A stretch of DNA of 64,000 bases. Origin: Candidatus Cloacimonadota bacterium (lineage in GTDB: Bacteria > Cloacimonadota > Cloacimonadia > Cloacimonadales > Cloacimonadaceae). The notes under the pieces are model-generated. The model was not told the origin of the DNA, searched no databases, and saw only the letters and a program-made list of their open reading frames with translations. Positions 30,423 to 39,427 of the stretch are shown here, piece after piece (positions within the stretch are counted from its first letter, which is position 1; each line of letters begins with the position of its first letter). Location of the stretch: the NCBI GenBank assembly GCA_012839325.1, contig DUNQ01000027.1, positions 16,182 to 80,181 of the forward strand. Direction: 5' to 3'. Both the position numbers and the translations under genes were made by a program.

Positions 30423-30865
30423 AGCGGATGGATTACATAGGTAACCACTCCCCAGATTCTAAAGTCCATGTCTTCGGTGATCTCGATTGGCTCAAATTCA
30501 TCGTTTTCGGGAATCAGCCAATATCTCTTTCCCTCTATCTTGAGGCGCTTGAGCGTGAATTCCATATCAACTATTGCCACTACAATCTTGTTATTTGCAG
30601 GCTCGATGGCGCGATCCACTATGAGCAGATCGCCCGGGTGGATGCCGGCATCTATCATGGAATATCCATCTGCATACATGAAGAAGGTGGCTGCGGGATG
30701 TTGGATGAGATATTCGCTGAGGTCTAAGGTGCCGTCGATGTAGTCCTGAGCAGGCGAGGGAAAGCCGGCGGGGATGGTGGCGCCGACAACGGGGCGCGAG
30801 ATCTTCTTGCCGGGAACATAGCGGAAGATGGACTTGATGGAACCGTCTGTTTTGATCTTTTTCAT
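30419..30865 (-). CDS. umuD: UmuD-like S24 peptidase
   Basis: 148 residues. IPAGFPSPAQDYIDGTLDLSEYLIQHPAATFF is a close match to the UmuD start with an Ala-Gly cleavage site in place of E. coli Cys-Gly. Catalytic Ser is in GYSMIDAGIHPGDLLIVD (family norm GDSM) and Lys in EFTLKRL. The tail EFEPIEITEDMDFRIWGVV fits. UmuD trims itself on RecA filaments and activates the translesion polymerase UmuC. No umuC is in the window, and umuD is translationally coupled to a barrel protein instead. No LexA-box-like site is evident to me, and there is no clear ribosome site before the ATG. Confidence 0.87.
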   Translation of the reverse strand: MKKIKTDGSIKSIFRYVPGKKISRPVVGATIPAGFPSPAQDYIDGTLDLSEYLIQHPAATFFMYADGYSMIDAGIHPGDLLIVDRAIEPANNKIVVAIVDMEFTLKRLKIEGKRYWLIPENDEFEPIEITEDMDFRIWGVVTYVIHPL

Positions 30866-30870
30866 CTTAA

Positions 30871-30906
30871 GAAAAGGGCGGACAAAATCTCATGCTTCGT
30901 CCGCCC
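30871..30906 (-). terminator. Hairpin terminator or leader between the TPR lipoprotein and umuD
   Basis: On the minus strand GGGCGGAC (30899-30906) pairs with GTCCGCCC (30876-30883), followed by TTTTC. It starts 18 bases after the lipoprotein stop and ends only 5 bases before the umuD ATG. Either it terminates the lipoprotein message or it is a 5' hairpin controlling umuD. Confidence 0.65.
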
Positions 30907-30924
30907 ACCTTATTCATTCTTAAA

Positions 30925-32118
30925 TTATTTAATAGCTTTTAAGATGTTGCTTGCCTGGGTTCCATATTTGGGATCGTTTTCCAGTCTCTGCAAATCTGCT
31001 TTTGCGGCGTTCATGTTTTTCAGGGAATAGTAAGCGATTCCGCGAAGCATGCGCGCATCAACGTTATTGGAATCAATATTCAGGACTACGGTGGCATTTT
31101 GAATCACCTTGTTCCAATTTTTGAGTCCGTTATAGTGGCTGGCGAGATAGAGGGCGATGGGCGCTTCGGGTGCTATTTCGAGGATTCTCTCATAATATTC
31201 AACCGTTTTTGCCTTTACGCCGAGCTGGGCATAGTTGCCGCCGATCTGCTTATATACGTTCACTCTTTCGTCGTCAGCGGGACCGGTGAGCAAAAACTTC
31301 TCTAAATAGGTGTTTGCCTTTGCCCATTCGCTGTTTGCGCGATAGAAATTTGCGATGCGGATAAAGGTCTGGGCATCGGAGCGGATTTTTTCGGCTTCAA
31401 GATAGGCGCCTTCCGCGTCTTCAAATCTGTTGTTTTGGGCATAGCCATCGGCGAGCATGATGTATGCGCTATATGCGTTTGCACCTTCGGCCACCGTTAC
31501 ATAGTTTTCCAAAACTGCAAAGGCTGCGTCTTCGTCTTTGATCTTATCGCGCAGGAGCACAAATTTGTTGTTGAGAATCTCGCCGTCGTTGGGGTTTTCT
31601 TCCAAGATTTTGTCGTAATAAAGAAGGGTCTTTTCATGGTCTCCCACGAGCTCGGCTACATAGGTGATATTTCCATAGGAGCCCATGATCATCTCTTTGA
31701 TCTCTTCTTCGGGGGTGACAACGGGCTCTATGCTTTCATAGATTTCAAGTGCCAGTTCATATTCTGCCAAAGCGTCTTCATAAAGAGTTAAACCGATGTG
31801 TTCGAGAGCGATATCGGTGTGGCATTTGGCGATGTTCAGCTGCATGCGCTCGATGTTTGCAGAAACTGAATCTGCATCCGTGGCTGTTGCAGCGCTTTCT
31901 TCAAAAAGCTTTATTGCGTTTTCAAAAGCTAAAATTGCATTTTCAAAAAGTTCGTCTTCAAATAAACCGTTGCCTTCAGCGGCTGCTTCGTGAGCTAATT
32001 CCAAGGGTGTGCTTTCCGGTTCGGGAGCTTCCTCAATTATCTGGTTTGTGCTGCAAGCGCTCAGCACAAAAAGCAGGCTAAGTGCCAACAGGGCAAAAAT
32101 TCTTGATTTTCTCATCAA
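30925..32118 (-). CDS. TPR-repeat lipoprotein
   Basis: 397 residues. The signal peptide ends in a lipobox (LFVLSAC, Cys22) so the protein is lipid-anchored. The mature part is almost entirely helical repeats of TPR type: FENAILAFENAIKLFEE, YEDALAEYELALEIYE, HEKTLLYYDKILEENP, AKTVEYYERILEIAPEAP. Such proteins act as scaffolds in the periplasm or at the outer membrane; no specific partner can be named. Own transcription unit: a TTGACA element lies near 32171 and a hairpin follows the stop. Acidic N-terminal linker (EEAPEPES). Confidence 0.82.
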   Translation of the reverse strand: MMRKSRIFALLALSLLFVLSACSTNQIIEEAPEPESTPLELAHEAAAEGNGLFEDELFENAILAFENAIKLFEESAATATDADSVSANIERMQLNIAKCHTDIALEHIGLTLYEDALAEYELALEIYESIEPVVTPEEEIKEMIMGSYGNITYVAELVGDHEKTLLYYDKILEENPNDGEILNNKFVLLRDKIKDEDAAFAVLENYVTVAEGANAYSAYIMLADGYAQNNRFEDAEGAYLEAEKIRSDAQTFIRIANFYRANSEWAKANTYLEKFLLTGPADDERVNVYKQIGGNYAQLGVKAKTVEYYERILEIAPEAPIALYLASHYNGLKNWNKVIQNATVVLNIDSNNVDARMLRGIAYYSLKNMNAAKADLQRLENDPKYGTQASNILKAIK

Positions 32119-32332
32119 ATCCTCCTGATTATCATCTTTTCACACGCTGCGAACAGGCTTGATTTTGTCAATAGAAAAAAGGGTATATGCCGAATCTCCA
32201 ATAATTCTAAAAATAATAGTATATATTTATGAACAAGGCTTAATGCTATGGGAATCAGGCTGTTAGATGGGTTTAGCCGCTTTGGCTCAGTGGAAATATT
32301 TGAACTGTATTCAAAAAAAGACATTTTTTTAG

Positions 32333-32361
32333 TTGACAGAAAATGCAATAAAGTATTTATT
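32333..32361 (+). promoter_or_regulatory. Putative promoter of the HU gene
   Basis: TTGACA (32333-32338) with TATTTA or TTTATT at 32354-32361 (15-17 bases spacing), about 50 bases before the ATG of HU. The intergenic region is AT-rich. Confidence 0.45.
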
Positions 32362-32411
32362 CAAATCTGTATTATCTCTAATGCTTATCTAAACTAATAT
32401 TAGGAGGTAAA

Positions 32412-32684
32412 ATGACTAGAGATGAATTAATCAAAAAGATCGCGTCAGATGCAGAGATTTCTCAGAAGGCTGCCGCGCTTGCACTCGCATCCGTTCTCGA
32501 CGGAGTAACTACAGCCCTTGCCGATGGCGGTAAGGTATCTTTTGTTGGATTTGGTTCTTTTAGCGTAGCACATCGTAAAGCCCGCAAAGGCATCAATCCT
32601 CAGACAGGTGAGTCTTTAGATATCCCTGCCCGCAACGTACCGGTATTCAGAGCCGGCAAGAAACTGAAAGACGCTGTCAAATAA
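32412..32684 (+). CDS. hup: HU-family DNA-binding protein
   Basis: 90 residues, the normal length. MTRDELIKKIASDAEISQKAA is the helical dimerisation region and VGFGSFSVAHRKARKGINPQTGE with ARNVPVFRAGKKLKDAVK is the beta-arm that inserts its proline into the DNA minor groove. Compacts the nucleoid and bends DNA. Strong ribosome site (AGGAGG) 5 bases from the ATG, as expected for an abundant protein; monocistronic with its own terminator. Confidence 0.95.
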   Translation: MTRDELIKKIASDAEISQKAAALALASVLDGVTTALADGGKVSFVGFGSFSVAHRKARKGINPQTGESLDIPARNVPVFRAGKKLKDAVK

Positions 32685-32706
32685 TATTATTTTTTGACAT
32701 CTAATT

Positions 32707-32743
32707 AAGGCAGAGTTCCTGTGTGGATTCTGCCTTTCTTTTA
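32707..32743 (+). terminator. Terminator of the HU gene
   Basis: AAGGCAGA (32707-32714) pairs with TCTGCCTT (32729-32736), followed by TCTTTTAT, 22 bases after the hup stop. Confidence 0.8.
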
Positions 32744-32764
32744 TCTATAATATTTGGGGCTTTC

Positions 32765-34771
32765 TTAATTTTCCTGAGTGCTTTCCAGTTCCCAAATCCT
32801 GTCTCTTAGCTCTGCGGCGCGCTCAAAATCAAGCTCGGAGGCGGCTTTCTGCATCTCTTTGTGTAAGAGTTTGAGAACTTTCTCTATCGAATCCAATTCT
32901 AAATACATAGAAAAATCTTCTTTGCTGGGCTTGCCTTCGTCTTTCTCTGCCTTGAATTCATAGCCTTCGGCGATGGCGGTGGATTGCATGATTTCGTCCA
33001 CGGTCTTTTTGATGGATTGAGGGGTAATGTTGTGTTTTTTATTGTATTCCAGCTGCTTTTCGCGACGACGGCGGGTCTCGTCTAAGGTGCGCTGTATGGC
33101 GTCTGTGATCACATCTGCATAAAGCACTACCTTGCCTTCCACGTGGCGCGCGGCTCTACCTGCAATCTGAATGAGTGAGCGTGTGGAGCGTAAAAAGCCG
33201 GTTTTGTCGGCATCCAAGATGGCAACTAAGGAGACTTCGGGCAGGTCAAGCCCTTCGCGCAGGAGGTTCACGCCCACAAGTATGTCATAATCGCCCAAAC
33301 GCAATTCGCGGATGAGCTTGGCGCGGCCTATGCTATCTATATCGCTGTGCAGGAATTTGCTTCTCAGTCCGGCGTTATTTAGGTACAGGCTGAGATCTTC
33401 CGCCATACGTTTGGTGAGTGTCATTATCAAAACTTTGTGTCCCATCTCGGTGCGTTCACGTGATTGGGCAATGATGTCGTCCACCTGTGTTTTGATGGGC
33501 TTGATCTCAATTTCGGGATCTATGAGTCCGGTGGGGCGGATCACTTGCTCCACTATCTCGCCTTGGGTCTTTTCCAGTTCGTAATCGGCGGGAGTGGCAG
33601 AAACGAAGACAACGTTGTGCATAAAGCCTTCAAATTCATCGAAGCGGAGCGGGCGGTTGTCGAAAGCGGAAGGTAGGCGGAAGCCATATTCCACGAGGTT
33701 TGCCTTGCGTGTGTAGTCGCCGCCATACATGCCGTGAACCTGTGGGATGGCGACGTGGGATTCATCTATCACCATGAGGAAATCGTCCGGGAAATAGTCC
33801 AAGAGGCAATTTGGCGGATCGCCCTGCTTTGTGCCGGTGAGATGGCGGCTGTAGTTTTCGATTCCGCTGCAATAGCCGAGTTCGCGTAGCATTTCAAGAT
33901 CAAAAAGAGTTCTTTGCTTGATGCGTTCTGCTTCTAAATAGCGTTTATTATCCATGTAAAACTTGATGCGTTCTTCCAGTTCGGCTTCGATATTGCGCGT
34001 GGCTTCTTCCATCTTGTCTTCATTTAGGATGAAGTGTATGGCGGGATATACGGGATATTCGTCCACGGCGCCAAGGCTGTTGTAGCTGATGGGGTGCAGC
34101 TTTTCGAGGTTCACGATCTCGTCGCCGAAGAACTCTACTCTCAGGCAGTGTTCGAGGTAAGCGGGGTAGATGTCCACTATGTCTCCGCGAACTCTGAAAG
34201 CGCCGCGCTCGAAGGCGATGTCATTGCGCGCGTAATGTGCATTCACCAGTTTCCTCAGCAGATCTTCTCTATCCATCTGCATGCCTACTTCCAGGCGGAT
34301 CAGCGCTTGGCGATATTCTTCGGGAACACCGAGACCGTAGATGCAGGAAACCGAGGCGACGATGATCACATCTTTGCGCTCCATGAGGCTCATCGTGGCG
34401 CGTAGGCGCAGTTTTTCGATCTCGTCGTTGATATCGGAGTCCTTTTCTATATATATGTCTTTGCCGGGGATGTATGCTTCCGGCTGATAGTAATCGTAAT
34501 AAGAGATAAAATATTCCACGGCGTTATTGGGGAAAAGCTGTCTGAGCTCTCCATAAAGCTGGGCGGCTAAGGTTTTATTGTGGGAAAGAACCAAGGTCGG
34601 GCGATTTAGCTCGGCAATCACATTTGCAATCGTGAAGGTCTTTCCGCTTCCGGTAACGCCAAGCAAAACTTGATGTTGCTTTCCTCCTAAAACTCCGTTT
34701 ACGAGTTCTTTGATGGCTTCCGGCTGATCACCGTCGGGTTCGTAGTTTGTCACCAAATCAAACTTTGGCAT
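32765..34771 (-). CDS. uvrB: Excinuclease ABC subunit B
   Basis: 668 residues from the ATG at 34771, preceded by GAGAGG; upstream in-frame ATGs at 34795 and 34840 are possible but give lengths above the norm (about 670). Walker A GVTGSGKTFTIANV, the damage-probing beta-hairpin YYDYYQPEAYIP, VDESHV box II, GVNLLREGLDLPEVS and QIAGRAARH for motifs V-VI, and the C-terminal UVR domain (ASELDFERAAELRDRIWEL) that binds UvrC. It verifies lesions in nucleotide excision repair with UvrA and UvrC, which are not in the window. Confidence 0.95.
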   Translation of the reverse strand: MPKFDLVTNYEPDGDQPEAIKELVNGVLGGKQHQVLLGVTGSGKTFTIANVIAELNRPTLVLSHNKTLAAQLYGELRQLFPNNAVEYFISYYDYYQPEAYIPGKDIYIEKDSDINDEIEKLRLRATMSLMERKDVIIVASVSCIYGLGVPEEYRQALIRLEVGMQMDREDLLRKLVNAHYARNDIAFERGAFRVRGDIVDIYPAYLEHCLRVEFFGDEIVNLEKLHPISYNSLGAVDEYPVYPAIHFILNEDKMEEATRNIEAELEERIKFYMDNKRYLEAERIKQRTLFDLEMLRELGYCSGIENYSRHLTGTKQGDPPNCLLDYFPDDFLMVIDESHVAIPQVHGMYGGDYTRKANLVEYGFRLPSAFDNRPLRFDEFEGFMHNVVFVSATPADYELEKTQGEIVEQVIRPTGLIDPEIEIKPIKTQVDDIIAQSRERTEMGHKVLIMTLTKRMAEDLSLYLNNAGLRSKFLHSDIDSIGRAKLIRELRLGDYDILVGVNLLREGLDLPEVSLVAILDADKTGFLRSTRSLIQIAGRAARHVEGKVVLYADVITDAIQRTLDETRRRREKQLEYNKKHNITPQSIKKTVDEIMQSTAIAEGYEFKAEKDEGKPSKEDFSMYLELDSIEKVLKLLHKEMQKAASELDFERAAELRDRIWELESTQEN

Positions 34772-34891
34772 TGGCTTCCTCTCTTTCAAATTCATAGATT
34801 CTTCTTGACTTAATAAATAAGAATATTTGCATGGATACAAATCTAAAAAGATCGACTATTATGTCGAGAAAATAATATAGGGAGTTTAGTA

Positions 34892-35215
34892 ATGCAAAAT
34901 GATCAGGGACTACAAATCAATTTTGAGAACCTTCTCAAACTCGGTTATGGCGTGATTGATATCCGCTTCAAAGACTATGATTTCGGTCAAGATAGCCATA
35001 AGCTGGTGATAGTAAGAGTGGATGCTGACCGTGATGAATTTTATCATGATATGCTCAAATTTTATACCACGAAAGAACTCAGAGGCAATGAAGTCTATGA
35101 GGTTTGGACGGAAATCTTGCTTCACAAAGTGAGCATGAGCAAAGTTCTCAAACGCGATATCGCAATCAAGGTTGCGGCGCTGGATTATATCGAAACAGTC
35201 TATACCAAAAGATAA
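34892..35215 (+). CDS. Small protein of unknown function upstream of ndk
   Basis: 107 residues, not recognised. GGGAGTTTAGT precedes the ATG. No signal peptide, no cysteines, no membrane span; mixed alpha/beta appearance (YGVIDIRFKDYDFG, HKLVIVRVDADRDEFYHDML, SKVLKRDIAIKVAALDYIETVY). Its TAA shares one base with the ATG of ndk, so the two are translated together, which supports it being real. A role linked to nucleotide metabolism is only positional inference. Confidence 0.75.
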   Translation: MQNDQGLQINFENLLKLGYGVIDIRFKDYDFGQDSHKLVIVRVDADRDEFYHDMLKFYTTKELRGNEVYEVWTEILLHKVSMSKVLKRDIAIKVAALDYIETVYTKR

Positions 35216-35625
35216 TGCAACAAACTCTCTTGCTCATCAAACCAAATGCAGTGAGGGGAGGGCACATAGGGGATATCATCTCCATTATCGAGCGTGATGG
35301 CTTCAAGGTGAAAAAGATGAAGCTATTGCGCTTTGATGAAAATTTGGCGGCAGAATTTTATCGGGAACACATTGGCAAAAGCTTTTATGATAAGCTGGTG
35401 GCGTTCATGTGTTCCGGCGATAGCGTTGCACTGCATTTGGAAAAAGAGGATGCTATCGCGCGGCTGAGAGAGCTGATGGGCGATGTGGAGCCGGAGAAGA
35501 GAAAGCCGGGAACTATTCGTGCGCTGTATGGAGAGGATAAGACGGAGAATGGGGTGCATGGTTCGGATTCTGTGGAGAGTGCCGTCAGGGAATTGAATAT
35601 CATTTTTAATAGAACACGGATTTAA
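35215..35625 (+). CDS. ndk: Nucleoside diphosphate kinase
   Basis: 136 residues from the ATG at 35215 (TAATG overlap with the gene before), matching the family length. LLIKPNAVRGG is the nucleotide-binding start and NGVHGSDSVESA holds the active-site His that carries the phosphate. Balances NTP and dNTP pools. Its end runs directly into an ACGGAT word repeat: the last codons at 35612-35625 already belong to the repeat motif, so the C-terminus (FNRTRI) may have been altered by it. Confidence 0.95.
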   Translation: MQQTLLLIKPNAVRGGHIGDIISIIERDGFKVKKMKLLRFDENLAAEFYREHIGKSFYDKLVAFMCSGDSVALHLEKEDAIARLRELMGDVEPEKRKPGTIRALYGEDKTENGVHGSDSVESAVRELNIIFNRTRI

Positions 35626-36240
35626 CGGATCGAACGGATTAGCACGGATGACGCGACCGGTTTGGTAACGCCCTCGTTACCAAGAGCGTCAACAGGAACC
35701 AATCAACACTATTGTTCTTATCTCAATCAGCAGAGCTAACGCCATAGTAACACTGACTTTAGTCGGTCGCCCAAGTAGGCTTCAGCCTACATGGTGGATT
35801 GCAAGCGTCCTCGCTTGCACCTAAAAACTCGATACGAGGACGTATCGAATCCAACAACTCATGCGCAAAGCGCATACCTCACCCTCGTAGCGCTGGATTC
35901 ATCCGGCCCTATCGCTGACTTCAGTCGGCTCCCTAACCCCTTATGCGCCATGCGCATACCCCACCTTTTGGGCAGGCAACATCCTGTTGCCTGAGAAAAC
36001 AAAGCTTTCTATAAAATAACGCGCCGGTGGATTGCAAGCGTCCCCGCTTGCACCTAAATACTCGACACGAGGACATGTCGAATCCAACAACTTGTGCGCA
36101 GTACGTCCAAACAATGCGAACGAAGTGAGCAAATATCCTGTGTAAATCCGTTCGATCCGTTAAATCCGCGTTCTATTATAAAAAAATGCTGCCACTCGCT
36201 AAATCGCTAAATCGGCTCGCCCCGCGAGCTACAAGTTTAC
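35612..36240. repeat. Intergenic repeat cluster 5: ACGGAT words bracketing a hairpin mosaic
   Basis: No gene seen. 35612-35650 repeats ACGGAT four times and the same words recur inverted at 36135-36175, so the cluster is bracketed by inverted copies. 35648-35690 carries GGTAACGCCCTCGTTACC. 35735-36011 is a complete module series, here with TCGATACGAGGACGTATCGA in place of TCGACACG/CGTGTCGA. 36023-36090 is a second partial series (GCAAGCGTCCCCGCTTGC and a CGACACG hairpin). 36193-36222 holds inverted GATTTARC words. Confidence 0.87.
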
Positions 36241-36560
36241 ATAACATTTTCCAACTCAAAATTATTTCAGGCCTCATTTGTCAATCACTTACGATACCCC
36301 AAAAAAAATAGTTTGCGATTTTGGCCACAATTTTCACTTTTGGGCTCCTATATAATAGTAGAGGGTTCTGTTCATCATTCAAAAGTTGATGGTATGGATA
36401 GAGCTTACTCTATAGTTCTTTTATAAGTGTATAGTTGTGTTAAAATTAGTGAAATTAATGGCTAAATATGAATGTAGAAGCCACGGGGCGAAGCTGTAGC
36501 CGTCTTCAATCGGTCGGGTATCGCTCTCGTTAAATCGTTAGATCGGCTCGCCTGCGAGCA
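36241..36560. other. Intergenic DNA between repeat cluster 5 and the SpoIIE-like gene
   Basis: AT-rich, no frame or RNA recognised. The last 80 bases (36480-36556) contain short repeat-family pieces (TCGTTAAATCGTTAGATCGG and TCGCCTGCGAG). No terminator for the hydrogenase operon was found. Confidence 0.5.
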
Positions 36561-37736
36561 TCAAAGAAATAAAACCCTCGTTGACTTGAGATACTTAGTC
36601 TCCAAGACTTCGCTGAACTTTTTCATAAGGTTACGGCGAATCTCCAAGTCTTTGGGGAGGGCGGGATCTTGATGCGCTTCGTTGATCTTCGTGCCAATTA
36701 CGAATTCAATGATATCGCTTTCGAGGAGGATTGTTAGCATTCTCTTCACGGCGTTATCAGGCATCGTGTCGGGATTATCACCGTCTTCTAATGCGCGCAA
36801 ACAGCGGGAGAGGGTGATTGTTCCCTCGGTGACGAGGTCTATTCCTGCCATCTCTGCTGTGGGTGGGATTTCAGACCTGCTGTTTATCTCTTTGAGGTTT
36901 ACCTTGAGGGGTCTATTGAGTTCACGCGAGATGATGGATGCGGTGGTGCCTCCGGAGATTATCTTCTTGCCGTTAAAGCCTTCGATGAGTTCTGCCATGA
37001 TGGGGTCGTGCTCCATCTTATATGGAGGGCCTGTGACGAGAATGGTTCTGCGCGGATTACGCAGGTAAAGCGCTGCACAGCTGATATCGTCTGCCGGCTT
37101 GTTGCCATCTAATTCGCGAGCCTTCCGGGTGACTCTTTTGGCGATATCGCTTGCAGAAAGGAGAGGGTTTTCTTGCAAAATCTTTTCTACAAAGCGTTCG
37201 ACACCGCTTTCTAACCAACCTAAGGGGAGGTGGGGGAGTCCCATGCCGGATTGGGTGACGCCATCCGAATAATAGACTACTCTATCTCCCGGTTGGAGCG
37301 TGAGTTCGGAGTAGTAAAGATGGCTGCGTCTGAAAGTCTTGATGGGGATTTCTTGCTTTTGAATGGGGACAACCTTGCCGTTGCGCACGAGGGCAAAGGG
37401 AGGATTGTCGTGTTCGATAACGCGCAAATCACCGGTGTAGCTGGCTTCAATAATGGTAAAAGTGCTGTATCCAATCTGTCGATATGAGCAAACGGGCAGG
37501 GTTTCGAGGATGATCTCCGCCGCGTGTTTGATATCGATCTTGGAAGACATAAAGCTGGCAGCCATAGTGGTGGTGAGCGTGGAAAGAACGCTGGCTTTGA
37601 TGCCGCTGCCGAGACCGTCGGCGAGCACGCAAATGATGCCGTCGTCGCTCTTTATACTATAAAAGCTATCCCCGCAAGAGAGATAGCCGTGCTTGCTGAT
37701 ATGGTGGTGATCAACTTCCAGAAAGTAGGAACTCAC
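36561..37736 (-). CDS. SpoIIE-like PP2C serine phosphatase, hydrogenase-operon type
   Basis: 391 residues. DDGIICVLADGLGSGIKASVLS with GDRVVYYSDGVTQSG and KPADDISCAALYLR hold the Asp residues that bind the metal pair in PP2C/SpoIIE phosphatases. The C-terminal ~150 residues (VTGPPYKMEHDPIMAELIEGF, KKIISGGTTASIISREL) form an extra domain seen in phosphatases beside [FeFe]-hydrogenase genes. It overlaps hydS by four bases. With the PAS-bearing sensory hydrogenase next to it, it is a candidate output that dephosphorylates a regulator in response to H2; that link is inference from context. Confidence 0.85.
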   Translation of the reverse strand: MSSYFLEVDHHHISKHGYLSCGDSFYSIKSDDGIICVLADGLGSGIKASVLSTLTTTMAASFMSSKIDIKHAAEIILETLPVCSYRQIGYSTFTIIEASYTGDLRVIEHDNPPFALVRNGKVVPIQKQEIPIKTFRRSHLYYSELTLQPGDRVVYYSDGVTQSGMGLPHLPLGWLESGVERFVEKILQENPLLSASDIAKRVTRKARELDGNKPADDISCAALYLRNPRRTILVTGPPYKMEHDPIMAELIEGFNGKKIISGGTTASIISRELNRPLKVNLKEINSRSEIPPTAEMAGIDLVTEGTITLSRCLRALEDGDNPDTMPDNAVKRMLTILLESDIIEFVIGTKINEAHQDPALPKDLEIRRNLMKKFSEVLETKYLKSTRVLFL

Positions 37737-39427
37737 TTCACTGTATCCTTCTTTGAAAAGCTTTCTACGATTGAGGAGAGCAATACTTCACTATCGGCAG
37801 CGTTCTCTCCCAAGAGGAAGGCGATCTGCTGGACAGTGGTGAGGTTTTTACGCATCACTTCGTTTGCTTTCTCAATGATCTGTTCGCTTTGGATAACGGG
37901 CTCGGTGATGTCTTGGAGTATTCCGCCCAGGATGGCGTGCTTTTGCACGGAAAAGAGTGTGATGCGGATGATCTTGCCATCTCTACGAATGTCTTGAACT
38001 TGTTCTTCGGTGCCGCTCTTAAGAGCTTCGGTAAAGATCTCGTGGAAATCTATGATGCGCTCGAGATATGCGCCTTCGAGCTCGAGATCAGCTTCTGAGA
38101 TAAGTGCAGCATCTCCGCCTATTATCTCTACAAAGCGCTTGTTGCTCTCGATGATCTTGAGGTTTTCATCCACGATAACCACACCGGAGGGCATGGCTTT
38201 GATAAGAGATGCGGCCTTGTGTTGGGCAAGTTTGCGAAGATATGATACACACATTGCCGGCTCTGCTTTTTCTTCTATGAGTGCGCAGGCAAATTCTACG
38301 CAGGTGTCATAGCCGCAGCCGCCGCAATTCAGTTCGTCTTCTTCGCGCTTTTTGTCTATGCGATTTAGTGCTTCGCGAATCTCTTGCTTGGTGTGATCAC
38401 CTTTCTTGATCGCGCGCGCATGGAAGGTTTTTGTGATGGCAGGCATGTCTACCTCACGCTGTACCGGTGCGGGAGGAGTAGTGGTTTGAACACGGTAGCG
38501 CTTTTGAGCGATTGCGCCACGTTTGCTCACTCCGGGACCGTTTATGCATCCGCCAACGCAGGCTAATGCTTCCAAAAATACGGGCTGTCCAAATGCTTTG
38601 TTATCAATCTCGTCGAAGGCTTGCATGATCTCTTTGACGCCGGTGAAGCCCATGAAGAGCGTATCCTCAGGAACTCCATAATATCTGATGCCTTCCGCCA
38701 TTCCACCGTCAATGGGATAGAGTCCGCCTTCTTCAGCCGTTTTGGGAACAAACTCGAGATCAGATGGAATGTTTTCCCAGTCAATGGAAGTTTTGTTGAA
38801 CCAACGCCTGAGATCGGCAAAGGTGAGCGCCACGTCAAAGTTCTGCGGATGCTCGTTTTTCTTTGCAACGCAGGGGCCTATGAATACGATGCCGATATCG
38901 TCGCCGAATTCCTCGCGAAGCATCACACTGTGAGCTTGGAGTGGGGAATATACTTCGGTGATATAAGGCACAAGATTGGGATAATATTGTTCGATGAGGT
39001 GCACCACGCTGGGACATGCCGAGGAGATCAGTAGTGGGTTTTCCTTCTCTCGAATGATTTGAGCGCAGGCAGCTGAAACTACCTGCGCTCCCAATGCTGT
39101 TTCCGACACACCGGCAAAACCTAAACTCTGGATTGCTCCTATTAGCTTGGCTTCGCTCATGCCGCCAAATTCAGTCCTGAAAGCAGGAGCTAAGGAAACA
39201 TAGACTTTCTCTTTTTTCTTCAGCAAGTCCATCGCCAAAGAGAGATCGTCTCTGATCTTCTTGGCTCCGACAGGGCAAACTTCGGTGCAACGCCCGCAGA
39301 GTATGCACGCTTCGGGCATCACCTGTGCGCTGCCATCTACTACGCGGATGGCTTTGACAGGGCATTCACGAACGCATTTGTAGCAATCCTGACACTCGGT
39401 CTTTTCGGTGTAAATCGGTTTATTCAT
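37733..39427 (-). CDS. hydS: Sensory [FeFe]-hydrogenase with C-terminal PAS domain (HydS type, group C)
   Basis: 564 residues. N-terminal two [4Fe-4S] clusters (CQDCYKCVRECP, CILCGRCTEVCP), then an H-cluster domain (SSACPSVVHLIE, GPCVAKKNE, ACVGGCINGPG), then a 4Fe-4S Fes-type domain (CGGCGYDTCVEFA) and a PAS domain (AMPSGVVIVDENLKIIESNKRFVEIIG). The proton-shuttle Cys of catalytic enzymes (TSCCPxW) is Ala here, and the last motif lacks the usual GQP, as in H2 sensors. Expected to sense H2 or redox state and signal through PAS. Translationally coupled to both neighbours by four-base overlaps. Confidence 0.9.
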   Translation of the reverse strand: MNKPIYTEKTECQDCYKCVRECPVKAIRVVDGSAQVMPEACILCGRCTEVCPVGAKKIRDDLSLAMDLLKKKEKVYVSLAPAFRTEFGGMSEAKLIGAIQSLGFAGVSETALGAQVVSAACAQIIREKENPLLISSACPSVVHLIEQYYPNLVPYITEVYSPLQAHSVMLREEFGDDIGIVFIGPCVAKKNEHPQNFDVALTFADLRRWFNKTSIDWENIPSDLEFVPKTAEEGGLYPIDGGMAEGIRYYGVPEDTLFMGFTGVKEIMQAFDEIDNKAFGQPVFLEALACVGGCINGPGVSKRGAIAQKRYRVQTTTPPAPVQREVDMPAITKTFHARAIKKGDHTKQEIREALNRIDKKREEDELNCGGCGYDTCVEFACALIEEKAEPAMCVSYLRKLAQHKAASLIKAMPSGVVIVDENLKIIESNKRFVEIIGGDAALISEADLELEGAYLERIIDFHEIFTEALKSGTEEQVQDIRRDGKIIRITLFSVQKHAILGGILQDITEPVIQSEQIIEKANEVMRKNLTTVQQIAFLLGENAADSEVLLSSIVESFSKKDTVK

